A stretch of 8,317 bases of DNA from Chloroflexota bacterium. GTDB taxonomy: Bacteria > Chloroflexota > Dormibacteria > CF-121. Below the pieces are notes generated by a model. It was given only the letters and a program-made list of their open reading frames with translations. It ran no database searches and was not told the DNA's origin. The DNA lies in assembly GCA_005882525.1 (NCBI GenBank), contig VBGO01000235.1, positions 1 to 8,317 of the forward strand, given 5' to 3'. The translations under genes and the position numbers were made by a program. Positions 1 to 5,752 of the stretch are shown piece after piece. Position 1 is the first letter of the stretch, and the number at the start of each line of letters is the position of its first letter.

Positions 1-12
1 GATGCTGATCTC

Positions 13-459
13 GTGCAACGGGCGTCCCGCGGGCAGGCCGGCGCGGAGTTTGCCATGGTTGTCGCCTTCCTGTTCGCCCTCGGCGTGATGGGCGTGCAAT
101 TCGTCGGCCTGGGCCTGAGCGCGGCCAAGGTGAGCCATGCCGCCCAGGAAGCCGCCTACGTCGGCGCCAGCAGCCTGGAAGCGGCCAGCGACAGGACCGC
201 GTGCTGGGCCGTGACCGGCGGCCTGGCGCACTCCAAGGACTACGCCGATGCGCCCATCTGCCAGACATTGCTGGAGAACCTCGGCGACGTCGATCCTAAC
301 CTCGTCAGCGTCTCCGTCTCGCCGTCGAGCCTGGTCGAGCGCGGCAAGCACACCCCGATCCACGTGACCGTCACCTACCGCCAGCCGATCAGCTCGCCGC
401 TGCTGCGGGCCTTCCTCGGCGAGACATTCGTCGCCACCAGCGACGCCTGGAGCCAGTAG
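13..459 (+). CDS. TadE-like pilus/surface assembly protein (start uncertain, possibly 5' partial)
   Basis: Probable TadE-family minor pseudopilin, a small protein with one N-terminal membrane helix used in Tad/Flp-type pilus or surface-appendage assembly. Seen: a short basic N-terminus (R3, R6), the RGQAGAEF motif at residues 6-13 that resembles the TadE start with its conserved Glu (E12), a hydrophobic helix at about 13-36, then the A-A-Q-E-A-A-Y segment at 43-49 typical of TadE proteins just after the helix. The rest is a roughly 100-residue extracytoplasmic part with two cysteines (C64, C83) that could pair. At 148 residues it matches the usual family size. The GTG at 13 has no clear Shine-Dalgarno and the frame is open to the window edge, so the true start may lie outside. 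A TGA at 6-8 in another frame could end an upstream gene, which would favour the GTG. No functional link to the downstream salvage genes is evident; it is probably the last gene of a preceding tad-like cluster. Confidence 0.72.
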   Translation: MQRASRGQAGAEFAMVVAFLFALGVMGVQFVGLGLSAAKVSHAAQEAAYVGASSLEAASDRTACWAVTGGLAHSKDYADAPICQTLLENLGDVDPNLVSVSVSPSSLVERGKHTPIHVTVTYRQPISSPLLRAFLGETFVATSDAWSQ

Positions 460-461
460 CC

Positions 462-467
462 TAAACT
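462..467 (+). promoter_or_regulatory. Candidate -10 box for a leaderless or near-leaderless udp transcript
   Basis: TAAACT ends 9 nt before the ATG at 477, so transcription would begin within about 0-3 nt of the start codon. No Shine-Dalgarno is present in the 17-nt gap after the tadE stop, which fits leaderless translation. There is no recognisable -35 element at the expected distance, and the hexamer could be chance. An alternative is read-through from the TadE gene. Confidence 0.25.
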
Positions 468-476
468 CACGTCGCC

Positions 477-1232
477 ATGGCGGCGTTGCAGTACCACATC
501 CGCTGCAAGCCCGGCGACGTCGGCGACGTCGTCCTTCTCCCCGGCGATCCCGGTCGGGTAGAGTCGATCGCCAAGTTGCTCGATGCGCCGCGACTGATCG
601 CGCGTAACCGCGAGTACACCACCTACACCGGTCAGCTCGACGGCCAGGCGGTCTCGGTCTGCTCGACCGGCATTGGGTCACCGTCGACGGCGATCGCCGT
701 CGAAGAGCTGGCCGCGATCGGTGCGACGACGTTCATCCGCGTCGGCACCACCGGGTCGATCCAGAAGGGTGTGGGCTTTGGGGACCTGGTCATCGCGACC
801 GCGGCCGTGCGCGACGAAGGCACTACCCCGGGCTACGTGCCGCTCGGATATCCGGCGGTCGCCGATTTCGAGCTTGTGGCCGCGATGCTGGCCGCTGCAA
901 AGGCGGCCGGCCAGCGCGCCCACGCCGGGATCGTCCGAAGCCACGATTCCCTGTATACCGACCTGCATGCCACGCGCATGCCGCGCCGCGAGGAGCTGGA
1001 GCAGGCGCTGCAGGTCTGGCAGCGAGCCCGGGTCCTGTGCAACGACATGGAGACCTCTGCGATCTTCGTCATCGCCGCGCTCCGGAAGCTGCGCGGCGGG
1101 TCGGTCCTGACCGTCGTCAACGAGCCTGGCGAAGAAGGGATCGACCCGGCGCGGGTGGCCGCACTCGACCTGACGCCGATGTTCCAGGTGGCGCTCGCCG
1201 CCGTCCGCCGGCTGGCGCCGCTCGAGGCCTGA
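477..1232 (+). CDS. udp: Nucleoside phosphorylase, uridine phosphorylase type
   Basis: Cytoplasmic phosphorylase of the PNP/UDP (NP-I) family: nucleoside + phosphate to base + (deoxy)ribose-1-phosphate, a nucleoside salvage step. At 251 residues it matches E. coli Udp (about 253). Visible motifs: phosphate-binding LLPGDPGRV at 20-28 (G23, D24, R27), R45 in NREY, STGIGSPS at 63-70, RVGTTGSIQ at 88-96 with the phosphate-contacting Arg/Thr, and the ribose-binding NDMET at 189-193 (M191, E192). These make the fold and chemistry secure. Base specificity is less sure: the Gln...Arg pair that reads uracil in E. coli Udp (GQER region) corresponds here to the segment YTDLHATRMP (160-169), with no Gln. 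R167 may supply the arginine. Purine or broader specificity is possible, though the upp gene two genes downstream favours a pyrimidine role. ATG 477 puts the first motif at the family-normal distance. The stop is 2 bp before the next gene. Confidence 0.87.
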   Translation: MAALQYHIRCKPGDVGDVVLLPGDPGRVESIAKLLDAPRLIARNREYTTYTGQLDGQAVSVCSTGIGSPSTAIAVEELAAIGATTFIRVGTTGSIQKGVGFGDLVIATAAVRDEGTTPGYVPLGYPAVADFELVAAMLAAAKAAGQRAHAGIVRSHDSLYTDLHATRMPRREELEQALQVWQRARVLCNDMETSAIFVIAALRKLRGGSVLTVVNEPGEEGIDPARVAALDLTPMFQVALAAVRRLAPLEA

Positions 1233-1234
1233 AC

Positions 1235-1657
1235 ATGGAGATCGGCAAGACAGTAAGACCTCGGTCGAGCGGTGAGTGGCGGCGGTGGCTGGTCAGGCAC
1301 CACGCCGATACGAAAGAGATCTGGCTGGTCTATTTCAAGAAGGCGTCCGGCAAGTCAGGCATTAGTTACGAGGAATCGGTTGTAGAGGGGCTGGCGTATG
1401 GCTGGGTCGACAGTCAGGCCAAAACGATCGATGAAGCGACCTACGCGGTTCGCTTCACGCCGCGAAAGCCAGCCAGCAACTGGTCGGCCTCGAACATCGC
1501 GCGTGTCAAGAAGCTCCTGGCCGAGGGCCGGATGGCCGCCCCCGGTCTCGCGACGCTGCCCGAGAGCCTCCGCGCGCGGGGCGAGCCCGTCGGCCCACGC
1601 GAGCGGCGCTTTAGTGCCAGGCGAGCGTTTGAGACGTCCAGGGTGGGGGCCAAATGA
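1235..1657 (+). CDS. YdeI/OmpD-associated-family protein, C-terminally truncated
   Basis: Residues 14-106 match the N-terminal part of the YdeI/OmpD-associated family (called 'bacteriocin-protection' in some databases; molecular function poorly known). Seen: EWRRWLVRHHA (14-24), EIWLVYFKKASGK (28-40), the hallmark YGWVDSQ (55-61), RFTPRKP (73-79) and NWSASNIARVKKL (82-94), followed by GRMAAPGLA (98-106). After about residue 107 the similarity stops. The usual C-terminal helical part (family length about 190-200, with an AWxFF..QPPSYRR-like region) is replaced by a short Arg-rich tail, giving 140 residues. I found no continuation in the other + frames, so this looks like a deletion rather than a simple frameshift. 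Codons such as AGA, GTA, ATT and AGT are more frequent than in neighbours, hinting at separate origin. ATG 1235 lies 2 bp after the udp stop. The end overlaps upp by 4 bp (ATGA), so translation may still couple udp to upp. It may be a pseudogene remnant. Confidence 0.7.
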   Translation: MEIGKTVRPRSSGEWRRWLVRHHADTKEIWLVYFKKASGKSGISYEESVVEGLAYGWVDSQAKTIDEATYAVRFTPRKPASNWSASNIARVKKLLAEGRMAAPGLATLPESLRARGEPVGPRERRFSARRAFETSRVGAK

Positions 1658-2274
1658 CCCTGCATGTCGTCGCGCATCCCCTCGTTGCGCACTATCTGAC
1701 GCGCTTGCGCGACCGGGACACCACGCCCGACGAGTTTCGCGAAGCCTCCGACAAGATCATCACGCTGCTGCTCTACGAGGCGACCCGCGATCTCGGGACG
1801 CGCGACTTCCGCGTCGACACACCGCTGGAGACGACCCTGGGGCATGCGATCGGTGACCGGGTGGTGGCGGTCCCCATCTTGCGAGCCGGCCTGGGGCTGG
1901 TGGGGCCGGTCCTCGAGCTGCTGCCGCACGTGACCGTCGGCTACATCGGCCTCGAGCGGGATGAGCGGACGGCGATCGCTTCCCGCTATTACGTCAAGCT
2001 GCCGCCAGACATCGCGAACAAGGCGGTGATGATCCTGGATCCCATGCTGGCCACCGGTGGCACGGCAACGAAAGCGGTCGCGATCATGAAGGAATACCAC
2101 CCGGCAAGCGTTCGCCTAGTGTGCGTCGTGGCGGCTCCCGAAGGGATCCAGGCGCTGCAGGCAGCGCACCCGGACGTCCAGATCTTCACGGCAGCGCAGG
2201 ACCGGGAGCTGAACGCCCAGAAGTACATCCTGCCCGGGCTCGGCGACTACGGCGATCGCCTCTTCGGTACCTGA
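1654..2274 (+). CDS. upp: Uracil phosphoribosyltransferase
   Basis: Cytoplasmic pyrimidine salvage enzyme: uracil + PRPP to UMP + diphosphate. The 206-residue length matches the family (E. coli 208). Seen in order: DEFRE...LLLYEATRDL (26-47), the typical N-terminal UPRTase block; VPILRAGLG (73-81); YIGLERDERT (97-106), the flexible-loop region; the PRPP-binding loop ILDPMLATGGTA (127-138) with D129 and the TGGT turn; and the uracil-binding C-terminal PGLGDYGDRLFGT (194-206). All catalytic segments appear intact. The start is fixed by an in-frame TGA at 1630-1632 and by ATG 1654, which overlaps the previous stop as ATGA; a G-rich GGGTGGGGG run at 1641-1649 could act as ribosome binding site. 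With the phosphorylase upstream it forms a two-step nucleoside-to-UMP route, and the downstream BMP-type importer would supply nucleoside. Confidence 0.96.
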   Translation: MTLHVVAHPLVAHYLTRLRDRDTTPDEFREASDKIITLLLYEATRDLGTRDFRVDTPLETTLGHAIGDRVVAVPILRAGLGLVGPVLELLPHVTVGYIGLERDERTAIASRYYVKLPPDIANKAVMILDPMLATGGTATKAVAIMKEYHPASVRLVCVVAAPEGIQALQAAHPDVQIFTAAQDRELNAQKYILPGLGDYGDRLFGT

Positions 2275-3296
2275 CCGCCAGCGTCCTGGTCCTCGTCGTG
2301 TGTCTGATGCTGCTGGTCCAGGCCGGCGCCCGCGGTCCCCGCCCTCGGCCGGCGCCCTTCCCCACCACCGGGCCGGCCTGTGCTGGGACGTTCCGGGTTG
2401 GTTTTGTGGCCGACGTGGCCGGCCTGCGGTCGTCGGTTGATGCTGCCGGATGGCGCGGCGTTGGCGATGCGTTGCACGACATATCCTCCTGCGAACGTGC
2501 CGACCTGGCGCTCCCGACCCGTCCATCGGATTACGCCAGGTTGTTACGGGCGTACGCGGACCGGCACGTCGACCTGGTGGTCGCCGGTAGCTTTCTCTTG
2601 ACGGATCCCGTAGTCGACGTCGCCCGGGCCAAGCCAGCGACGCACTTCCTGCTGGTCGATCCGATCGTGACTCCGCCGAACGTGCCCAATCTGGCCGTGC
2701 TCACCTTTCGTTCGGACCAGGCCGCGTTTCTCGCCGGCGCGCTGGCCGGCATGATGAGCCAGACCGGCGTGGTGGCTGGCGTCTACGGGCCGGAGGGCGA
2801 CGCTGATCGAAGTAACCGGATCGGTTTCGAGCACGGCGCGCGGTATGCCAGACCTTCGATCCGCGTGCTCGGTGCCTACCAGCCGGCCCACGACGGCGAG
2901 CCCTACGGCAACCCGGTTTGGGGCGCCGCCCAGGCGCGAGCGTTCAGCCGCGAGCAGGCCGACGTCATCTTCGGCGCCGGAGGGACGACCGGCCAGGGTG
3001 CGCTGCTCGGCGCCGCGCAGGCCGGCCGGCTCTGCATCGGCGTGGAGATCGACGACGCCGCCGACCCCGGCGCCGGTTGCCTGCTCGCCAGCGCGGTCAA
3101 GTACGTGGAGCGAAGCGTGGCGGCGACCGTCGGCGATGCCGAAAGTGGTCGCTGGCGATCCGGCGTGCGCGCGCTCGGCCTGGCTGATGACGCCGTTGGG
3201 CTCAGCCTGCACATGAACTTGCTGCCGCGGATCCAGGAACGGCTGGCGGAGGTCAGCGAGCGGTTGGTCAGCGGCACGGTCACGACCGGCACCTGA
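2271..3296 (+). CDS. Divergent BMP-family substrate-binding protein (start uncertain)
   Basis: A secreted or membrane-anchored binding protein of the BMP/PnrA-like family (Bmp domain), paralogous to the lipoprotein at 3422. Seen: a strong hydrophobic segment LTASVLVLVVCLMLLVQAGA encoded at 2271-2330, a Pro/Arg-rich linker, then FRVGFVADVAGL (family start VGLVTDxGG), DLVVAGSFLL, HFLLVDPIV, the LTFRSDQAAFLAGALAGMM block, IGFEHGARY, ADVIFGAGGTTGQGAL and CIGVEIDDA. The family's NDKSFN ligand motif, present in the 3422 paralogue, is here RSSVDA, and GVDxDQ is GVEIDDA, so ligand binding has probably changed. No good lipobox follows the hydrophobic segment. In-frame starts are GTG 2121 (150 nt inside upp, giving a basic N-region), CTG 2271 (CTGA overlap with the upp stop), GTG 2298 and ATG 2307; none has a clear ribosome binding site. 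I list CTG 2271 because it keeps the whole hydrophobic segment with minimal overlap. It may sense or deliver nucleosides. Confidence 0.75.
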   Translation: MTASVLVLVVCLMLLVQAGARGPRPRPAPFPTTGPACAGTFRVGFVADVAGLRSSVDAAGWRGVGDALHDISSCERADLALPTRPSDYARLLRAYADRHVDLVVAGSFLLTDPVVDVARAKPATHFLLVDPIVTPPNVPNLAVLTFRSDQAAFLAGALAGMMSQTGVVAGVYGPEGDADRSNRIGFEHGARYARPSIRVLGAYQPAHDGEPYGNPVWGAAQARAFSREQADVIFGAGGTTGQGALLGAAQAGRLCIGVEIDDAADPGAGCLLASAVKYVERSVAATVGDAESGRWRSGVRALGLADDAVGLSLHMNLLPRIQERLAEVSERLVSGTVTTGT

Positions 3297-3319
3297 GCCC
3301 TTCAGCGTACGTCAGGACA

Positions 3320-3332
3320 CCGGTGCCACCGG
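3320..3332. promoter_or_regulatory. 13-bp palindrome upstream of the transporter promoter (possible operator)
   Basis: CCGGTGCCACCGG is a perfect inverted repeat with 6-bp arms and a 1-nt centre, lying 24-36 bp after the preceding stop and ending 35 bp before the -10 box at 3368. That is a suitable place for a regulator. As RNA it would form only a 5-bp stem with a 3-nt loop and no U-tract follows, so a terminator is less likely. In such GC-rich DNA chance is a serious alternative. Confidence 0.25.
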
Positions 3333-3352
3333 CTCGGCCCCCAGAATGATTT

Positions 3353-3373
3353 CCAAGAATTTGGTGTTACAAT
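3353..3373 (+). promoter_or_regulatory. Extended -10 promoter for the BMP transporter operon
   Basis: TG-T-TACAAT at 3365-3373 is an extended -10 element: TG at 3365-3366, and the hexamer TACAAT at 3368-3373 matches TATAAT at 5 of 6 bases. The surrounding 3345-3373 is clearly more AT-rich than the rest of the window. No TTGACA-like -35 is found, as is common with extended -10 promoters. The predicted start near 3380 leaves a leader of about 40 nt. A small inverted repeat, CCAA-GAAT-TTGG (3353-3364), directly abuts the TG and could be a repressor site; that part is weak. Confidence 0.6.
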
Positions 3374-3408
3374 CGCCCCGGAATCGAGGGGTATTCACAC
3401 TCTCAGTG

Positions 3409-3414
3409 AAGGGG
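3409..3414 (+). promoter_or_regulatory. Ribosome binding site deciding the 3422 start
   Basis: AAGGGG lies 7 nt before ATG 3422, a near-ideal Shine-Dalgarno spacing. It rules against the nearby out-of-frame ATG at 3415 and is the clearest ribosome binding site in the window, in keeping with high expression of a binding lipoprotein. Confidence 0.75.
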
Positions 3415-3421
3415 ATGACGT

Positions 3422-4498
3422 ATGAGGAAGCCACCCGTTCGTTTGCTTAGCCTTGGAGTAAGCCTGGCGCTGGCGGTCGTCCTGGCGGCCTGCGGCAGCA
3501 CCGGATCACCCGGGGCCACACCAGGGAAGACCATCAAGGTCGGTCTGGTTACGGATACGGGTGGCCTGAACGACAAGAGCTTCAACCACCTGGCTGCGCT
3601 GGGTCTCAGCAAGGCGGCGTCGACCGGCAATATCTGTTCCAGCCTTAGCTGCAAAAGTGAGCTCGGTGTCCAGGGTGACGTCACTGAGTCCCATGTCAAC
3701 TCGGATTACATTCCCAACCTGACCAACTACGCCACCCGTGGCTACGACCTCGTGATCGGTGTCGGCTTCCTGATGGCCGAGTCCATCGGGACCGTGTCCG
3801 GCAGCTTCCCCAACACTCACTTCGCGATCATCGACGGGGTCGGTGCCGACTCGAAGGGCAATGACCTCAAGCATACGAACGTGGTCGGCCTGCTGTTCAA
3901 GGAGCAGGAAGCGGGCGCGCTGGTCGGGACGATCGCCGGTGTGCTGGAGAAGAACAACGCTGGCGCGAAAAAGAAGCACATCATCGGCTCCGTCGGTGGC
4001 ATCAAAATCCCGCCGGTGGATCATTACATCGCTGGTTACCAGTGGGCGGCCAAGCAGCAGGATCCGACGATCAAGACGCTCAACGGCTACTCGAACAACT
4101 TCAGCGATCCGACGAAGTGCGCCGGGATCGCGGCCAACCAGATCTCGCAGGGAGCGGACATCCTGTTCCAGGTGGCGGGTGGTTGCGGCAACGGCGTGCT
4201 GACCCAGGCCGGCAAAGACGGCGTTTGGAGCATTGGGGTCGACGCCGATCAGAAGGACGTCGACAAGTCAGTGATCGTCAGCGCCCTGAAGCGCGTCGAC
4301 GTGGCGACCTATGACGCCATCAAGAACGTCAAGAACAACGCGTTCAAGGGCGGCCTGACCTTCTTCGGGCTGGCCAACGATGGCGTCGGCTACCAGGCTG
4401 ACAACCTGACTTTGCCGGCGGACGTGATGACGGCGCTGAACGACATGACCTCGAAGATCAAGTCCGGTGCGGTGACGGTGCCGGATACGGTGCCCTAG
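3422..4498 (+). CDS. BMP-family nucleoside-type substrate-binding lipoprotein
   Basis: Extracytoplasmic lipid-anchored receptor of a BMP/PnrA-type ABC importer; characterised relatives bind purine or pyrimidine nucleosides. Seen: a basic N-region (R2, K3, R7), hydrophobic core 8-22, lipobox LAAC with C24 as the lipidated residue, a Gly/Ser/Pro linker to about 36, then the Bmp domain: VGLVTDTGGLNDKSFN (40-55) with the family-typical Asp45, Asn50, Asp51, Phe54 and Asn55, YDLVIGVGFLM, HFAIIDG, the LLFKEQEAGALVGTIAG block, GSVGGIKIPPVDHYIAGYQWA, ADILFQVAGGCGNGVL and WSIGVDADQ. The 358-residue length is normal. Four further cysteines (C72, C77, C233, C255) could form two disulfides. It has its own promoter and strong ribosome binding site, and is followed after 18 nt by the permease. 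It is the intact paralogue of the 2271-3296 protein. Nucleoside specificity is inferred from family plus neighbouring udp and upp. Confidence 0.93.
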   Translation: MRKPPVRLLSLGVSLALAVVLAACGSTGSPGATPGKTIKVGLVTDTGGLNDKSFNHLAALGLSKAASTGNICSSLSCKSELGVQGDVTESHVNSDYIPNLTNYATRGYDLVIGVGFLMAESIGTVSGSFPNTHFAIIDGVGADSKGNDLKHTNVVGLLFKEQEAGALVGTIAGVLEKNNAGAKKKHIIGSVGGIKIPPVDHYIAGYQWAAKQQDPTIKTLNGYSNNFSDPTKCAGIAANQISQGADILFQVAGGCGNGVLTQAGKDGVWSIGVDADQKDVDKSVIVSALKRVDVATYDAIKNVKNNAFKGGLTFFGLANDGVGYQADNLTLPADVMTALNDMTSKIKSGAVTVPDTVP

Positions 4499-4516
4499 AA
4501 ACAGTGAGGCGGCCAG

Positions 4517-5752
4517 ATGGCCGCAGCCGCTAAGTCAAGCGCCCGGCAAGGTCCGCCGAAGATTCTCCGGCGGGCCGGCCGGGCGCTGGCTGTTCCACTC
4601 GGCTCGGTTTTGCTGGCATTCGTCGTCGGCGCCATCCTGGTGGCGGTCACCGGCGGTGACCCGTTCAAGGCCTACCAGGCACTGATCTGCGGAGGCTTTG
4701 GGCTTTTCTGTTTTGGCGGCGAGCCGTCGGTGCTGCAGCTGTCCAACACGCTCGTGTTTCTGGCGCCGCTGATCATGGCCGGGATCGCGGTGGCGCTGCC
4801 GTTTCGGGCCGGCATGTTCAATATCGGCGCCGAGGGCCAGCTGATCATGGGCGCGATCGCGGCCGCCACCGTCGGGATTCACCTGACCGGCTGGCCGCCC
4901 TGGGCCTTGCTGCCGCTGGTGCTGCTCTGTGGCGCGGCCGGCGGAGCCTTGTGGGCCGGGATCGTCGGCGTCCTCAAGGCGACCACGGGCGCCCACGAGG
5001 TCGTGACGACGATCATGCTGAACTTCGTCGCCCAGTGGTTCTTGAGATTCTTGATCATCGGCGGGCCGCTCCAGCTACCGGGTGGCAGCTCGAAGTCCTC
5101 GCCAATTGCGAGTTCGGCCCAGCTGGCGACCCTGATCCCTCACGATAATCGGATCGTCTTCGGGCTGCCCGGCACCGTCTACCGTGCCCACACGGGCTTG
5201 TTCATCGCGCTGGCGGCGGCAGCCCTGTTTGCCTTCTTGCTCTGGCGGACGTCGCTTGGTTACGAGATCCGCGCCGTCGGGCAGAGCCAGCGGGCGGCGC
5301 GCTACGCCGGCATCAGCGTGCGGCGGACGCTGATCGTCACCATGTTGATCGCCGGCGCCTTTGCCGGTCTGGCCGGCGCGGTACAGATCGCCGCCGTCGA
5401 CCACAATCTCACCGACCAATACTTCAGCGACACCACCGGCTTCGACGCCATTGCGGTCGCACTGCTGGGCCTGAACAGCGCGGTCGGCATCATCCTGGCG
5501 GCGATCCTGTTTGGAGCCCTCCATGCAGGCGGGTCGGTCATGCAGAGCGACGCCGGCGTCTCCGGCAATCTGGTCTACGTGCTGCAGGCCCTGATCTTGT
5601 TCTCGATCGCTGCGAACTTCCTGCGTTCGTTCAAGCTGCGCCTCCCCTCGCCCGGACGGGTGCCCTCCACACCCGCGGCCGATGCCGTCGCCGAAGTTGT
5701 CGCGCACGAAGCGGAGACCGAGCTGCGGGCGGACGACAAGGACACGGCATGA
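4517..5752 (+). CDS. ABC transporter permease, BMP/nucleoside type (NupP/YufP-like)
   Basis: First of two integral membrane subunits of the importer, branched-chain amino acid/ribose-type permease superfamily (BPD_transp_2). Seen: a cytoplasmic basic N-terminus, helices at roughly 26-45, 78-95, 104-125, 129-152, 158-182, 227-244, 270-292, 310-340 and 353-371, the hallmark FNIGAEGQ at 101-108, and the ATPase-contacting loop GYEIRAVGQSQRAARYAGI at 248-266. At 411 residues it is at the long end, partly because of a charged, Ala/Glu-rich tail after about 372. The loop between the first two helices carries C58 and C65 and may be outside the cell. ATG 4517 is supported by GTGAGG at 4504-4509, 7 nt upstream. 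Its end overlaps the next gene by 4 bp (ATGA), indicating translational coupling and 1:1 subunit production. Confidence 0.94.
   Translation: MAAAAKSSARQGPPKILRRAGRALAVPLGSVLLAFVVGAILVAVTGGDPFKAYQALICGGFGLFCFGGEPSVLQLSNTLVFLAPLIMAGIAVALPFRAGMFNIGAEGQLIMGAIAAATVGIHLTGWPPWALLPLVLLCGAAGGALWAGIVGVLKATTGAHEVVTTIMLNFVAQWFLRFLIIGGPLQLPGGSSKSSPIASSAQLATLIPHDNRIVFGLPGTVYRAHTGLFIALAAAALFAFLLWRTSLGYEIRAVGQSQRAARYAGISVRRTLIVTMLIAGAFAGLAGAVQIAAVDHNLTDQYFSDTTGFDAIAVALLGLNSAVGIILAAILFGALHAGGSVMQSDAGVSGNLVYVLQALILFSIAANFLRSFKLRLPSPGRVPSTPAADAVAEVVAHEAETELRADDKDTA

Noticed and set aside
1441..2100. Long antisense open frames, for example opposite upp, the permeases and the ATPase
   Set aside because: They mirror conserved + strand genes, have Arg/Gly/Pro-rich low-quality translations with no recognisable motifs, and arise from high GC third positions.
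2298..2306. Lipobox LVVC in the first BMP protein
   Set aside because: The Cys falls in the middle of the hydrophobic run rather than at its end, with further hydrophobic residues (LMLLV) after it, so lipidation there is unlikely.
3297..3345. Possible rho-independent terminator after the first BMP gene
   Set aside because: Only a 5-bp GC stem at 3320-3332 can form and no U-tract follows. I kept it as a DNA palindrome, not a terminator.
3376..3391. CCCC...GGGG stem-loop near the predicted transcript start, or a riboswitch in the 3422 leader
   Set aside because: The stem has only four pairs with an 8-nt loop, and a leader of about 40 nt is too short for a known purine or other riboswitch aptamer.
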